In this document: piece by piece, positions 8,016 to 15,723 of the stretch
How positions within the stretch are numbered: the stretch's first letter is position 1
How the letters are laid out: every line of letters begins with the position of its first letter
Assembly (NCBI GenBank): GCA_903924715.1
Contig: CAIYCP010000693.1
Coordinates: forward strand, 1-18,850
Length of the DNA: 18,850 nucleotides
Source: an uncultured beta proteobacterium
GTDB lineage: Bacteria; Pseudomonadota; Gammaproteobacteria; Burkholderiales; Burkholderiaceae_B
Direction: 5' to 3'
Notes under the pieces: generated by a model
The model's database searches: none
The model's input: the letters and a program-made list of their open reading frames with translations, nothing else
What the model was told of the DNA's origin: nothing
Made by a program: the position numbers and the translations under genes

Positions 8016-9020
8016 ATGGCAGAAGGCTTTTTATCTCAAGGAGAAGTTGACGCTTTATTGCGAGGCGTCAGCGACTTTGACAACGTTGAGCAGTCCATTG
8101 CTAACTCTGCGGAGGTGGTTGCCTACAATATGGGCTCGCAAGAGCGGATTGTGCGCGGTAGTATGCCGACGCTCGAAATTATTAATGAGCGTTTTGTTCG
8201 TTTGATGCGAATTGCACTTTTTAACTTTATGAGACGTACAATCGAAGTGACTGTTGGTCCGGTGCAAGTGATCAAGTATGGAGAGTTCATTCGTAATCTT
8301 GTCGTGCCGACAAACTTGAACTTGGTAACGATTAAGCCTTTTCGCGGTACCTCTTTAGTTATTTTCGACCCCAGTCTCGTCTTTGCAATTGTCGATTGTA
8401 TGTTTGGTGGAGACGGTCGATTTCATACGCGAATCGAGGGCAGAGACTTCACAATGGTTGAGTATCGAATTATTCAACGTGTTCTTGAGATTGTGTTTGA
8501 AAATTACGTATCGGCGTGGGCGCCGGTATACAAAATTGAGTGCGAATACATTCGTTCTGAGATGAATACGCAGTTTGCTAACATCGCAACGCCCAATGAA
8601 TTCGTCGTCACGTCGTCGTTCAGCGTTGAAGTTGGCGGTGCATCGGGTAGCTTTCATATGTGTATTCCGATTTCGAGCTTTGAGCCCATTCGGGATTTAT
8701 TGAAGTCATCGGTCAGCGGTGATGGTGCCGATTCAGGTCAAAATTGGGGTCGGTTGTTGACGAAAGAAATTCAAACAGCCGAGGTTGAACTTGTCGCGAC
8801 CTTGGGTTATGCGAATCTGACCATTGCTGAACTGGTCGCGTTAAAAGTAGGGGACATGATTCCCCTCGCATTGAATGAAGCAGTGCAAGTCTGTGTCGAG
8901 AATGTTCCTGTGATCTCTTGTCGTTACGGCACTTTTGGCGGTAACTATGCTTTGCGGGTTGAGAAATTTTTGAAAGCAGATTCGGAAGAGTACGTTAAAG
9001 GCGAAAACAATGGTAACTGA
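8016..9020 (+). CDS. fliM: Flagellar motor switch protein FliM
   Basis: FliM forms the wall of the C ring and receives phosphorylated CheY to reverse rotation. The product has 334 residues, the standard length. The N-terminal CheY-P docking peptide (LSQGEVDALLRGV) is at 6-18, a CheC-like middle domain follows (about 45-240, including MFGGDGRFHTRIEG), and the C-terminal SpoA domain that pairs with FliN covers about 250-325. It follows fliL by 16 bases with an AAGAGA ribosome site, and its end overlaps the fliN start by 11 bases. Nothing unusual is seen. Confidence 0.98.
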   Translation: MAEGFLSQGEVDALLRGVSDFDNVEQSIANSAEVVAYNMGSQERIVRGSMPTLEIINERFVRLMRIALFNFMRRTIEVTVGPVQVIKYGEFIRNLVVPTNLNLVTIKPFRGTSLVIFDPSLVFAIVDCMFGGDGRFHTRIEGRDFTMVEYRIIQRVLEIVFENYVSAWAPVYKIECEYIRSEMNTQFANIATPNEFVVTSSFSVEVGGASGSFHMCIPISSFEPIRDLLKSSVSGDGADSGQNWGRLLTKEIQTAEVELVATLGYANLTIAELVALKVGDMIPLALNEAVQVCVENVPVISCRYGTFGGNYALRVEKFLKADSEEYVKGENNGN

Positions 9021-9441
9021 TGCGAACGCAGGTGCTGAGGGCGAAGTTCCTGAAACTGATGATTGGGCAGAGGCCTTAAAAGAACAGGCTGAGGCTGAAC
9101 AGGCCGCTGGAATGCTGGCTAAGAATGCTCCTCCCGGCTTTAGCGAGTTCTCGTCTTCGGTTAAGGCGACGAGTGCCCCGAATGATATTGATTTCATTCT
9201 TGATATTCCGGTACAGATGACGGTTGAATTAGGACGTACAAGGATTGCGATTAAAGACTTATTGCAATTAGTGCAAGGTTCTGTCGTTGAGTTAAACGGG
9301 ATGGCGGGTGCGCCGATGGACGTGCTAATTAATGGCACGATCGTCGCCCAAGGTGAAGTCGTCGTGGTTAATGAAAAGTTTGGTATTCGCGTCACAGACA
9401 TCATTACACCGACTGAGCGGATTCGGAAGCTGAATCGCTAA
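9010..9441 (+). CDS. fliN: Flagellar motor switch protein FliN
   Basis: FliN forms the lower rim of the C ring and serves as the docking site for the FliH-FliI export complex. The product is 143 residues. It has an acidic, Ala/Glu-rich N-terminal extension (about 1-55) and a C-terminal SpoA domain (about 58-140) with DIPVQMTVELGRTRIAIKDLL, the LNGMAGAPMDVLINGTIVAQGEVVVVNEKFGIRVTDI core and a terminal TERIRKL. It starts within the end of fliM and its stop shares one base with the fliO start, indicating coupled translation. Confidence 0.98.
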   Translation: MVTDANAGAEGEVPETDDWAEALKEQAEAEQAAGMLAKNAPPGFSEFSSSVKATSAPNDIDFILDIPVQMTVELGRTRIAIKDLLQLVQGSVVELNGMAGAPMDVLINGTIVAQGEVVVVNEKFGIRVTDIITPTERIRKLNR

Positions 9442-9812
9442 TGAGCATGATGGATACGGTACGTGGAGTGGCTGCCTTAGCGGCAGTGCTGGCTCTGTTG
9501 ATGGCGTTGTCGTGGTTATTTAAAAAGGTCTATGGGCGCAAGGTTATTGGTGGTTCTGTGGCCAAAATCCTCGGAGGCGTGAGCCTGGGCACACGAGAGC
9601 GCTTGTTCGTAGTCGAAGTCGGGTCTCGCTGGATTGTGGTGGGCGTAGCACCTGGACGCGTGAGCGCATTGGCAAATATTGAACCGAGCCCTGCACTATT
9701 GGATGACGTAAAGACTCAGTCGGCCGAAAGTGGAGCGCTAACATCTTCATCCGACGAGTTACCGTCGCGATTAAAGTTTTCAGATCTCATTGCACGTCTG
9801 CGCGAGAAGTAA
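9441..9812 (+). CDS. fliO: Flagellar biosynthesis protein FliO
   Basis: FliO is a small inner-membrane scaffold that helps assemble the FliP pore of the export gate. The product is 123 residues with one N-terminal transmembrane helix (about 8-28, VAALAAVLALLMALSWLFKKV). A cytoplasmic FliO-type domain follows, recognisable by the GxxxLGxRERLFVVEVGSRWIVVGVAPGRVSAL pattern (about 45-75). TAATG overlap with fliN places it in the same transcript. Length and topology are normal. Confidence 0.94.
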   Translation: MSMMDTVRGVAALAAVLALLMALSWLFKKVYGRKVIGGSVAKILGGVSLGTRERLFVVEVGSRWIVVGVAPGRVSALANIEPSPALLDDVKTQSAESGALTSSSDELPSRLKFSDLIARLREK

Positions 9813-9822
9813 ACAAAAAATT

Positions 9823-10602
9823 ATGTCAGACTTAACATTATCTCGACGTGTTTTATTAGCCCTGTCATCTGTTGTATTAATCGGTTTCCTTGCGTGTCAA
9901 ACCGATAGCGCGCTAGCCGCGGATACACCGTCACTCGGTTTGCTTAATTCAGTGACCGCAGAAGACGGCAGTCAGAATTACAGCCTGAGCTTGCAAACAC
10001 TTATCTTACTGACCGCGCTATCGTTCTTGCCCACGATCCTGTTGATGATGACGAGTTTTACCCGAATCATCATTGTGTTGTCTCTGTTAAGACAAACAAT
10101 CGGTGCTCAGGCGGTGCCGCCTAATCAGGTGATGTTAGGCTTAGCATTATTTTTGACCTTCTTTGTCATGAGTCCCGTCTTTGAGAAGATTTATGTTGAT
10201 GCTTACCAACCGCTCAGTGAAAATCGTATCTCGATGCAAGTGGCGTTAGAGAAGGGGGTCGCTCCGCTGCGTGAGTTTATGCTCAAACAGACGCGCGAGA
10301 CTGATCTTGCCTTATTTCTCAAGCTTTCGCGTACTGAAAATATACAAAAACCAGACGATATTCCGTTGACCGTGCTGGTGTCGAGTTTTATGACGAGTGA
10401 GCTGAAAACAGCCTTTCAGATCGGCTTCAGTATCTTTATTCCTTTTCTTGTGATTGATATGGTCGTCGCGAGCGTCTTGATGGCGATGGGCATGATGATG
10501 GTGTCTCCCTCTATTGTGTCTCTACCGTTTAAGTTAATGCTGTTTGTATTGGTTGATGGCTGGCAGCTACTCTTAGGCTCTTTAGCAAATAGTTTTTACT
10601 GA
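9823..10602 (+). CDS. fliP: Flagellar export gate protein FliP
   Basis: FliP is the main pore-forming subunit of the flagellar type III export gate (FliP5FliQ4FliR1). From the ATG at 9823 the product is 259 residues. It has an N-terminal signal peptide of the kind usual in FliP, ending ALA before ADTPS (about residues 30-35), then the conserved hydrophobic core. FliP signatures are MTSFTRIIIVLSLLRQTIGAQAVPPNQVMLGLALFLTFFVM and the C-terminal MGMMMVSPSIVSLPFKLMLFVLVDGWQLL. An in-frame TTG at 9790 would add 11 residues but lies inside fliO, has no ribosome site and would spoil the signal peptide. I therefore rejected it. Confidence 0.97.
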   Translation: MSDLTLSRRVLLALSSVVLIGFLACQTDSALAADTPSLGLLNSVTAEDGSQNYSLSLQTLILLTALSFLPTILLMMTSFTRIIIVLSLLRQTIGAQAVPPNQVMLGLALFLTFFVMSPVFEKIYVDAYQPLSENRISMQVALEKGVAPLREFMLKQTRETDLALFLKLSRTENIQKPDDIPLTVLVSSFMTSELKTAFQIGFSIFIPFLVIDMVVASVLMAMGMMMVSPSIVSLPFKLMLFVLVDGWQLLLGSLANSFY

Positions 10603-10609
10603 GGTTGAA

Positions 10610-10879
10610 ATGACGCCTGAAAGCGTGATGAATATTGGACGCCATGCGATGGAGATCACCGTGATGATTTCTGCGCCCTTGTTGTTGGTGGCGTTGATCA
10701 TTGGTTTGATTGTTAGCATTTTTCAGGCAGCTACACAAATTAACGAACAGACCTTGTCATTCATTCCCAAACTCGTCGGAATCCTGTTGGCTTTAGTCGC
10801 AGTGGGGCCCTGGATGCTGACCGTCATGTCAGACTATTTGCGAGAAGTGTTGACTGAATTCCCTATCATTTTGCAGTGA
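10610..10879 (+). CDS. fliQ: Flagellar export gate protein FliQ
   Basis: FliQ is the small hairpin subunit that wraps the FliP/FliR core of the export gate. The product has 89 residues, exactly the family size, with two transmembrane helices (about 17-38 and 55-75). It carries the conserved segments LLVALIIGLIVSIFQAATQINEQTLSFIPK and GPWMLTVMSDY. GAGG overlapping the fliP stop lies 5 bases before the ATG. Confidence 0.97.
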   Translation: MTPESVMNIGRHAMEITVMISAPLLLVALIIGLIVSIFQAATQINEQTLSFIPKLVGILLALVAVGPWMLTVMSDYLREVLTEFPIILQ

Positions 10880-10930
10880 GTGTTTTGGTGACAAAGTCGG
10901 TCGAAATTTCTCGCTTCGTTGAAATCAATT

Positions 10931-11710
10931 GTGATTGACATCAGCGTTGACTTTCTGCAAAGTTGGGTCGCGACGATGTTCTTGCCGCTCACTCGTATTC
11001 TTGGCTTTATTGCAGTTGCACCGCTCTTGAGCGGTACGACCGTCTCGCCGGTCGTCAAAGTTTCGGTCGGCGTTTTACTGACTACGATGGTGGTACCTCT
11101 AGTAAGTGTAGACGCTACGATCGACTTATTTTCGTTTCACGGAATATTTTTGCTATGCCAGCAGTTATTGGTCGGCCTCGCGCTAGGTTTTGTGTTGCGA
11201 ATTTTATTTAGTGCTGTAGATTTAGCTGGTCAGCTCTCTGGTTTAACGATGGGATTTGGTTTCGCCACTTTTTTTGATCCGCAATCTGGGGGCAGCACTA
11301 CCGTTATCACAACGCTTTTTACAACGCTGTTTGCGCTTGTTTTTATTAGTTTAGATGGCCATGTTTTGATGGTGGCGACACTAATTGAAAGTTTTACGGT
11401 CTTGCCTGTCAATTTGGGTGTTGGCGCGTTAACCGGCATGGAAATTGCACGCTCGGGGGCCTCAATTTTTAGCGTAGGTTTGCAACTTGCGATGCCTATT
11501 GTCGCGACGCTGTTGATTACAAATATGGCACTTGGCGTGTTGACGCGCTCGGCTCCTCAATTAAACATTTTTGGCATTGGCTTTCCAATCACTATTGGCG
11601 TGGGCTTGATTGTGATTATTTTGATCTTGCCGTCGTACGCTCAACCTTTTCGTCTATTGATTGAAAACGCCTTGAGTTTGATGCAACAGGTTGGAAAGGC
11701 CGTACCTTGA
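10931..11710 (+). CDS. fliR: Flagellar export gate protein FliR
   Basis: FliR is the single-copy subunit that closes the export gate ring with FliP and FliQ. The product is 259 residues and strongly hydrophobic with about six membrane segments. Recognisable parts are FLPLTRILGFIAVAPLLSG near the start, GQLSGLTMGFGFATFFDPQSGG, and the C-terminal LGVLTRSAPQLNIFGIGFPITIGVGLIV. I place the start at GTG 10931 because the N-terminus then aligns residue for residue with E. coli FliR. An in-frame TTG at 10919 would add four residues, and neither has a good ribosome site. It follows fliQ by 51 bases, and flhB does not follow here. Confidence 0.95.
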   Translation: MIDISVDFLQSWVATMFLPLTRILGFIAVAPLLSGTTVSPVVKVSVGVLLTTMVVPLVSVDATIDLFSFHGIFLLCQQLLVGLALGFVLRILFSAVDLAGQLSGLTMGFGFATFFDPQSGGSTTVITTLFTTLFALVFISLDGHVLMVATLIESFTVLPVNLGVGALTGMEIARSGASIFSVGLQLAMPIVATLLITNMALGVLTRSAPQLNIFGIGFPITIGVGLIVIILILPSYAQPFRLLIENALSLMQQVGKAVP

Positions 11711-11722
11711 CGACAGATTGCG

Positions 11723-12376
11723 TCAGCGTGTTGCTTGACGATGCCGGTCATAGCATGCGGCTAGGCGAAATAATCGATCACGTTTAAGCATACTGAGTAC
11801 CGGTTCAGGTTGCCGGCGCCCCGTCATAAATAGTGTTGCGATTGTGGCATCGATATGATGCGCCAGCGTGGCTTGTTGGGCTGGCCACCATTGCGACAAT
11901 AAGCGATCAGGATCGATGAGACCTAGCTGTTGCTTGCGTAGCTCTGAGCGACTAAAGTCTTTAAGATTCCAGGTTAAGACACTGATCGGTTGCCCATGGT
12001 TCTGTTCAACACTTGCGATCCCGACTGCGGCCACGTGTTTGTCCTTTCGGTCTGTGTGCTTGAGGCTTGTTTCAAAAAAAGTGACATCCCCCATGTTGGA
12101 TGCCGGGAAGCGCTCTTGCATAAGCTGCCATTCGTCTTTTAAAAGATTGATATCGATTGGCCACAAGCGTGCAGCGTTTCGTTGCCATTCTTGGCCGATC
12201 TTGTCAGACCAAAGGGGCATAAATAAGCCCGTCTGTGCCAGATCAAGCAGCAAAGGACGCAGCAAGCCTGACATCAACACGCAGGCATCGAGCACTAGGC
12301 CTAGACGGGGTTCGGCCTTTTGCTGGTCTGAGACGCTGCTTGTGTCACCTAAAGATGTCGGTTCGGGCGAGTGCAT
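11723..12376 (-). CDS. PIN-domain protein (putative ribonuclease)
   Basis: PIN domains are metal-dependent RNases, often but not always toxins. From the ATG the product is 217 residues. The first PIN strand VLDACVLMSGLL carries Asp30. EW with Glu63 follows, then TDRKDKHVAAVGIAS with Asp109/Asp112, and VLTWNLKDFS with Asn137/Asp140, so the expected acidic cluster appears intact. An extra C-terminal helical region (about 155-217) is basic at its end. The gene begins directly after aceE on the same strand. A GTG at 12379, one base beyond the aceE stop, is an alternative start. No antitoxin-sized gene neighbours it, which argues against a classic VapBC pair. The RNA target is unknown. It converges on fliR with a 12-base gap. 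Confidence 0.85.
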   Translation of the reverse strand: MHSPEPTSLGDTSSVSDQQKAEPRLGLVLDACVLMSGLLRPLLLDLAQTGLFMPLWSDKIGQEWQRNAARLWPIDINLLKDEWQLMQERFPASNMGDVTFFETSLKHTDRKDKHVAAVGIASVEQNHGQPISVLTWNLKDFSRSELRKQQLGLIDPDRLLSQWWPAQQATLAHHIDATIATLFMTGRRQPEPVLSMLKRDRLFRLAACYDRHRQATR

Positions 12377-12380
12377 CACA

Positions 12381-15029
12381 CTATTTTAAAGCGAGTAAGG
12401 CGGCACGTACGATAGCAGCCGCATCTACACCAAAGTATTCTCGCAGGGCCGCCCGGGTATCGCTGCGACCGAAGCCGTCTGTGCCGAGGGTCAGATAGCG
12501 ACGATCGGCTGGCAGATAGGCGCGAACAGATTCTGGCAATGCATGAACATAATCTGTTGCGGCGACAATGGGCCCTTGGCTGTTGGCGAGCTGTGAATAA
12601 ATAAAAGGAATGGCTTCGGTGTTGGTGTCAGCTAACAGTGCCTCTTGACAGGCGAGACCGTCACGCGCCAGTTCGCTCCAGCTGGTGACGCTGTAGACGA
12701 AGGCGGTGATGCCTTGCAACGCGAGTTGTTGCGCGGCCTTGATGACTTCGGTCAGAATGGCGCCAGAGCCGAGCAACGTGATTGAAGTTGCGGCAGTCGA
12801 TTTTTTTTGTTTTTCTGCACTGTAGGTTTGGAAAAGATAACAGCCACGCAAAACTTGTTCGTGGATGGTCTCGGGCAAACTTGGTTGCGCGTAGTTTTCG
12901 TTCATGAGGGTGATGTAATAAAACACGTCTTGCTGCTCGAACATCATTTCTTGAATACCCTGATGCACGATGACCGCCATTTCGCCTGCAAAGGCAGGGT
13001 CGTAGGCTTTGCAATTGGGTATTGTGGCTGCATGCAAATGGCTCGAACCATCTTGATGTTGCAGACCTTCACCGCCAAGCGTCGTGCGACCTGAGGTTGC
13101 CCCTAATAAAAATCCACGCGGTCGCTGATCGGCCGCCGCCCAGATCTGATCGCCCACACGTTGAAAACCAAACATTGAGTAATAAATGTAAAACGGCAGC
13201 ATGGCGAAGCCATGGACGCTGTAGCTTGTAGCCGCTGCAGTCCAGCTGGCGATCGCGCCAGCTTCAGAGATACCTTCTTCCAGAATTTGTCCGTCAAGTG
13301 CTTCGCGATAGCTGAGCACGGACCCGATGTCTTCAGGGGCATAGCGCTGGCCAACACTTGAGTAAATGCCCACTTGCTTAAACAAGTTTGCCATACCAAA
13401 CGTGCGTGCTTCATCGGCAACGATGGGGACAATGCGTGGGCCAAGATTGGAATCTTTCAGCAAGTTGCCCAGCATGCGCACAAAGGCCATGGTGGTGCTC
13501 ATTTCTTTGCCTTCGGCGTTTAGCGCAAAGCTGCAGTATTGCGCGATGTCGGGGATGGCGACTGTTTCACATTCGGTATCGCGTTTCGGCAAATAGCCGC
13601 CCAACGCTTGCCGATGATGTTGTAGGTACTGCATTTCTGCACTCTCAGGCTTCGGCTTGTAAAACGCAAGTGAGGTGGCCTCTTCATCTGAAAGTGGCAG
13701 GTTAAAGCGATTGCGAAACTCAAGTAGATCTGTTTCATCAAATTTTTTCTGGCTGTGCGTCGTCATCTTGCCTTGGCCCGCGCTGCCCATGCCGTAGCCC
13801 TTTTTGGTATGCGCCAAAATAACCGTTGGTTGCCCAACGTGTTGAGCAGCGGTGGCATAAGCGGCATGAATTTTTACTAAGTCATGGCCGCCACGCTTGA
13901 GTCGATCGATCTGATCATCGGTCATGCCTTGCGCCAAGCGTGCAAGCTCTTCGTTTTGCCCAAAAAATGTATCTCTGTTGAAGCGACCATCTTTTGCAGC
14001 AAAGGTTTGCATCTGACCATCAACAGTGTTGGCAAAGGCGCGTGTCAAGGCGCCTGTTAAGTCGCGTGCAAACAGGCCATCCCAGTCGCTGCCCCAGACG
14101 AGTTTGATGACGTTCCAGCCGGCACCGGTAAAGAGTTTTTCGAGTTCATCGATGATGCGTCCGTTTCCGCGCACTGGGCCATCAAGGCGTTGCAGATTGC
14201 AGTTCACCACCCACACTAGATTATCAAGGCCTTCGCGCGCGGCAAGTGTGAGGGCGCTCATGGATTCAGGTTCGTCCATCTCGCCATCGCCAAAGACCCC
14301 CCAGACTTTGCGCGCAGAACAGTCGAGAAGATTGCGATGACTGAGATAACGCATGAAGCGCGCGTGATAGATCGAACTGATCGGGCCGATTCCCATTGAG
14401 CCTGTGGGAAACTGCCAGAAATCTGGCATGAGCCAGGGGTGAGGGTAGCTCGAGAGGCCGCGTGCGCCTTTTTCAGCGGCTCGAATCTCTTGCCGATAAT
14501 TCAGAAGGTCTTGTTCGCTTAGGCGACCTTCTAGGTATGCGCGTGCGTAGACCCCTGGGGCGCTATGCGGTTGGAAAAACACCAAGTCGCCACGGTGTTG
14601 GCCCGCTTCAGTGCCTTGGCGAGCCTCGAAGAAGTGATTGAAACCTGTTTCAAAAAGATCGGCGGCACTGGCATAGCTAGCAATGTGCCCACCTAGTTCA
14701 CCGTAGGCTTGGTTCGCACGCACGACCATCGCCAGAGCGTTCCAGCGCATGATAGAGGCGAGTCGCTCTTCAATGGCGAGGTCGCCTGGAAACACGGGTT
14801 GCTGATCAACTGAAATCGTGTTGACGTAGGGCGTGCTGAGCTCGGGGCGCCAACCGATTTTTGCGGTATGCGCAGTACGTACAAGTTCGTCTAGTAAGAA
14901 GCGCGCACGCTCGGGGCCTTCGGCCGCCAGAACCGCCAAAAATGCAGCACGCCATTCGTGCGTTTCTTCAGTGTCAGTGTCTGCAGTGGTGAGCAAGGCG
15001 CTCAGGCGAGGATCGATGGAGGCGTTCAT
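12381..15029 (-). CDS. aceE: Pyruvate dehydrogenase E1 component AceE
   Basis: AceE is the thiamine-diphosphate E1 of the pyruvate dehydrogenase complex. It decarboxylates pyruvate and passes the acetyl group to the lipoyl domain of E2, linking glycolysis to the TCA cycle. The product has 882 residues, close to the 887 of E. coli, and is the homodimeric type. The thiamine-diphosphate motif runs from GDGE (247-250) through MDEPES to NCNLQRLDGPV (276-286). Other family blocks are HFFEARQG, HTKKGYGMGSAGQGK, EEGISEAGAIASW and GRTTLGGEGLQHQDGSSHL. The upstream region is shared with a divergent Lrp/AsnC regulator. Downstream lies a PIN gene instead of aceF-lpd, so E2 and E3 must be encoded elsewhere. 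Confidence 0.98.
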   Translation of the reverse strand: MNASIDPRLSALLTTADTDTEETHEWRAAFLAVLAAEGPERARFLLDELVRTAHTAKIGWRPELSTPYVNTISVDQQPVFPGDLAIEERLASIMRWNALAMVVRANQAYGELGGHIASYASAADLFETGFNHFFEARQGTEAGQHRGDLVFFQPHSAPGVYARAYLEGRLSEQDLLNYRQEIRAAEKGARGLSSYPHPWLMPDFWQFPTGSMGIGPISSIYHARFMRYLSHRNLLDCSARKVWGVFGDGEMDEPESMSALTLAAREGLDNLVWVVNCNLQRLDGPVRGNGRIIDELEKLFTGAGWNVIKLVWGSDWDGLFARDLTGALTRAFANTVDGQMQTFAAKDGRFNRDTFFGQNEELARLAQGMTDDQIDRLKRGGHDLVKIHAAYATAAQHVGQPTVILAHTKKGYGMGSAGQGKMTTHSQKKFDETDLLEFRNRFNLPLSDEEATSLAFYKPKPESAEMQYLQHHRQALGGYLPKRDTECETVAIPDIAQYCSFALNAEGKEMSTTMAFVRMLGNLLKDSNLGPRIVPIVADEARTFGMANLFKQVGIYSSVGQRYAPEDIGSVLSYREALDGQILEEGISEAGAIASWTAAATSYSVHGFAMLPFYIYYSMFGFQRVGDQIWAAADQRPRGFLLGATSGRTTLGGEGLQHQDGSSHLHAATIPNCKAYDPAFAGEMAVIVHQGIQEMMFEQQDVFYYITLMNENYAQPSLPETIHEQVLRGCYLFQTYSAEKQKKSTAATSITLLGSGAILTEVIKAAQQLALQGITAFVYSVTSWSELARDGLACQEALLADTNTEAIPFIYSQLANSQGPIVAATDYVHALPESVRAYLPADRRYLTLGTDGFGRSDTRAALREYFGVDAAAIVRAALLALK

Positions 15030-15105
15030 GGGTGACCCCGTACTTAAAGAGTGACAATTCGATCATTCTAGAGAAAAGTCAGCAGCATGAGGTGCTTTAA
15101 ATATA

Positions 15106-15116
15106 GATAAATTATC
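15106..15116. promoter_or_regulatory. Palindrome GATAAATTATC
   Basis: Perfect 11-base palindrome with a central A, in the aceE/Lrp divergent spacer. AT-rich palindromes of this kind resemble half of the broad Lrp-family consensus. Its centre (15111) is 25 bases from the centre of the next inverted repeat. Binding is not demonstrated. Confidence 0.4.
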
Positions 15117-15122
15117 GTATTT

Positions 15123-15149
15123 ATGAAATAAAATGCTGTAATATTTCAT
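15123..15149. promoter_or_regulatory. Inverted repeat ATGAAATA-N11-TATTTCAT
   Basis: Two 8-base arms (15123-15130 and 15142-15149) are exact reverse complements around an 11-base spacer, so equivalent bases face the same side of the helix about two turns apart. This geometry fits a dimeric regulator such as the adjacent Lrp/AsnC protein. The right arm overlaps the candidate -10 of that gene. Inference only. Confidence 0.5.
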
Positions 15150-15175
15150 TATTAAGAAATAAAAAACTTAAAATG

Positions 15176-15187
15176 TTCATATATGAA
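15176..15187. promoter_or_regulatory. Palindrome TTCATATATGAA spanning the regulator start codon
   Basis: This perfect 12-base palindrome contains the ATG (15183-15185) of the Lrp/AsnC gene. It carries the same TTCAT/ATGAA half-sites as the inverted repeat at 15123-15149. It may be an operator, or an RNA-level element at the start codon; a chance AT-rich palindrome cannot be ruled out. Confidence 0.4.
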
Positions 15188-15662
15188 GCTTGACTCTCTT
15201 GACCTAAAAATTTTGCAAGAGCTTCAACTCGATGGCGCGCTGTCAAACATCGAGTTAGCCAGACGTGTCCACTTAAGTCCGTCTCCGTGTTTGGCGCGGG
15301 TACGCGCCCTTGAAAATGCCGGAGTGATTGATCGCTACGTGGCCTTGGCCAGTGCAGTCGCCTTAGGCCTGGGCCTCAATGTCTTTATTAGCATCAGTTT
15401 GACGAGTCAAAATAAAGAATCGCTGTCTCAGTTCGAACAGCGTATTTGCGAGCACGACGAGGTCATGGAGTGCTATCTGATGACGGGCGACAGTGACTAT
15501 TTGATTCGAGTGGCGGTGGCTGATATTGGTGCGCTCGAAAAATTCATTCTTGAGCAACTCACACCCATACCTGGCATTGAAAAAATTCGTTCAAGTTTTG
15601 CGCTCAAGCAGGTGCGTTATAAAACAGCGTTGCCCTTGCCAGCGGCTAATCGCATCGCCTGA
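15183..15662 (+). CDS. Lrp/AsnC-family transcriptional regulator
   Basis: Lrp/AsnC proteins are DNA-binding feast/famine regulators that respond to amino acids or related small acids. The product is 159 residues. The N-terminal LDSLDLKILQELQLDG block leads into the winged helix-turn-helix (about 20-50, LSNIELARRVHLSPSPCLARVRALENAGVI). The RAM ligand domain covers about 65-145 and has the MTGDSDYLIRVAV signature and PGIEKIRSSFALKQVRYKTALPL near the end. The start fits the family exactly but has no Shine-Dalgarno upstream (only A/T), so translation may be leaderless or inefficient. It is divergent from aceE and 61 bases upstream of the ComD-like gene, so either or both may be targets. The ligand cannot be read from the sequence. 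Confidence 0.95.
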   Translation: MKLDSLDLKILQELQLDGALSNIELARRVHLSPSPCLARVRALENAGVIDRYVALASAVALGLGLNVFISISLTSQNKESLSQFEQRICEHDEVMECYLMTGDSDYLIRVAVADIGALEKFILEQLTPIPGIEKIRSSFALKQVRYKTALPLPAANRIA

Positions 15663-15723
15663 TTCTTGAGGTATGCTGTCAGTCAAAATAATGATGTTTG
15701 ATCATATAAAGGAGCCTGAAGAC

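Larger units (their letters stand above)
15030..15182. promoter_or_regulatory. AT-rich divergent control region, aceE / Lrp regulator
   Basis: This 153-base spacer between two divergent starts becomes very AT-rich toward the regulator side (about 15098-15182). It holds several inverted repeats listed separately, as expected for autoregulation by an Lrp/AsnC protein. On the minus strand TATATT (complement of about 15099-15104) with TTCATA 16 bases upstream could be a weak sigma-70 promoter for aceE. On the plus strand TAATAT at 15140-15145 is a possible -10 for the regulator. Neither is strong. Shared control of aceE is an inference from the arrangement. Confidence 0.55.

Noticed and set aside
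9823..9930. FliP N-terminus as a lipoprotein signal because of a Cys after LA
   Set aside because: The residues before the Cys are Phe-Leu-Ala, which does not fit the lipobox, and a normal ALA cleavage site follows, as expected for FliP.
11721..11740. Hairpin as a bidirectional terminator between fliR and the PIN gene
   Set aside because: The stem is imperfect, no T tract follows on either strand, and it overlaps coding sequence.
11723..12379. PIN gene as half of a VapBC toxin-antitoxin pair
   Set aside because: There is no small antitoxin frame next to it (aceE on one side, fliR on the other), and the protein is longer than typical VapC toxins.
12661..14340. Several antisense and out-of-frame open frames of 70-117 codons within aceE
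   Set aside because: They lie wholly inside a strongly conserved coding gene, show no family motifs and have Arg/Ser/Cys-rich compositions typical of shadow frames.
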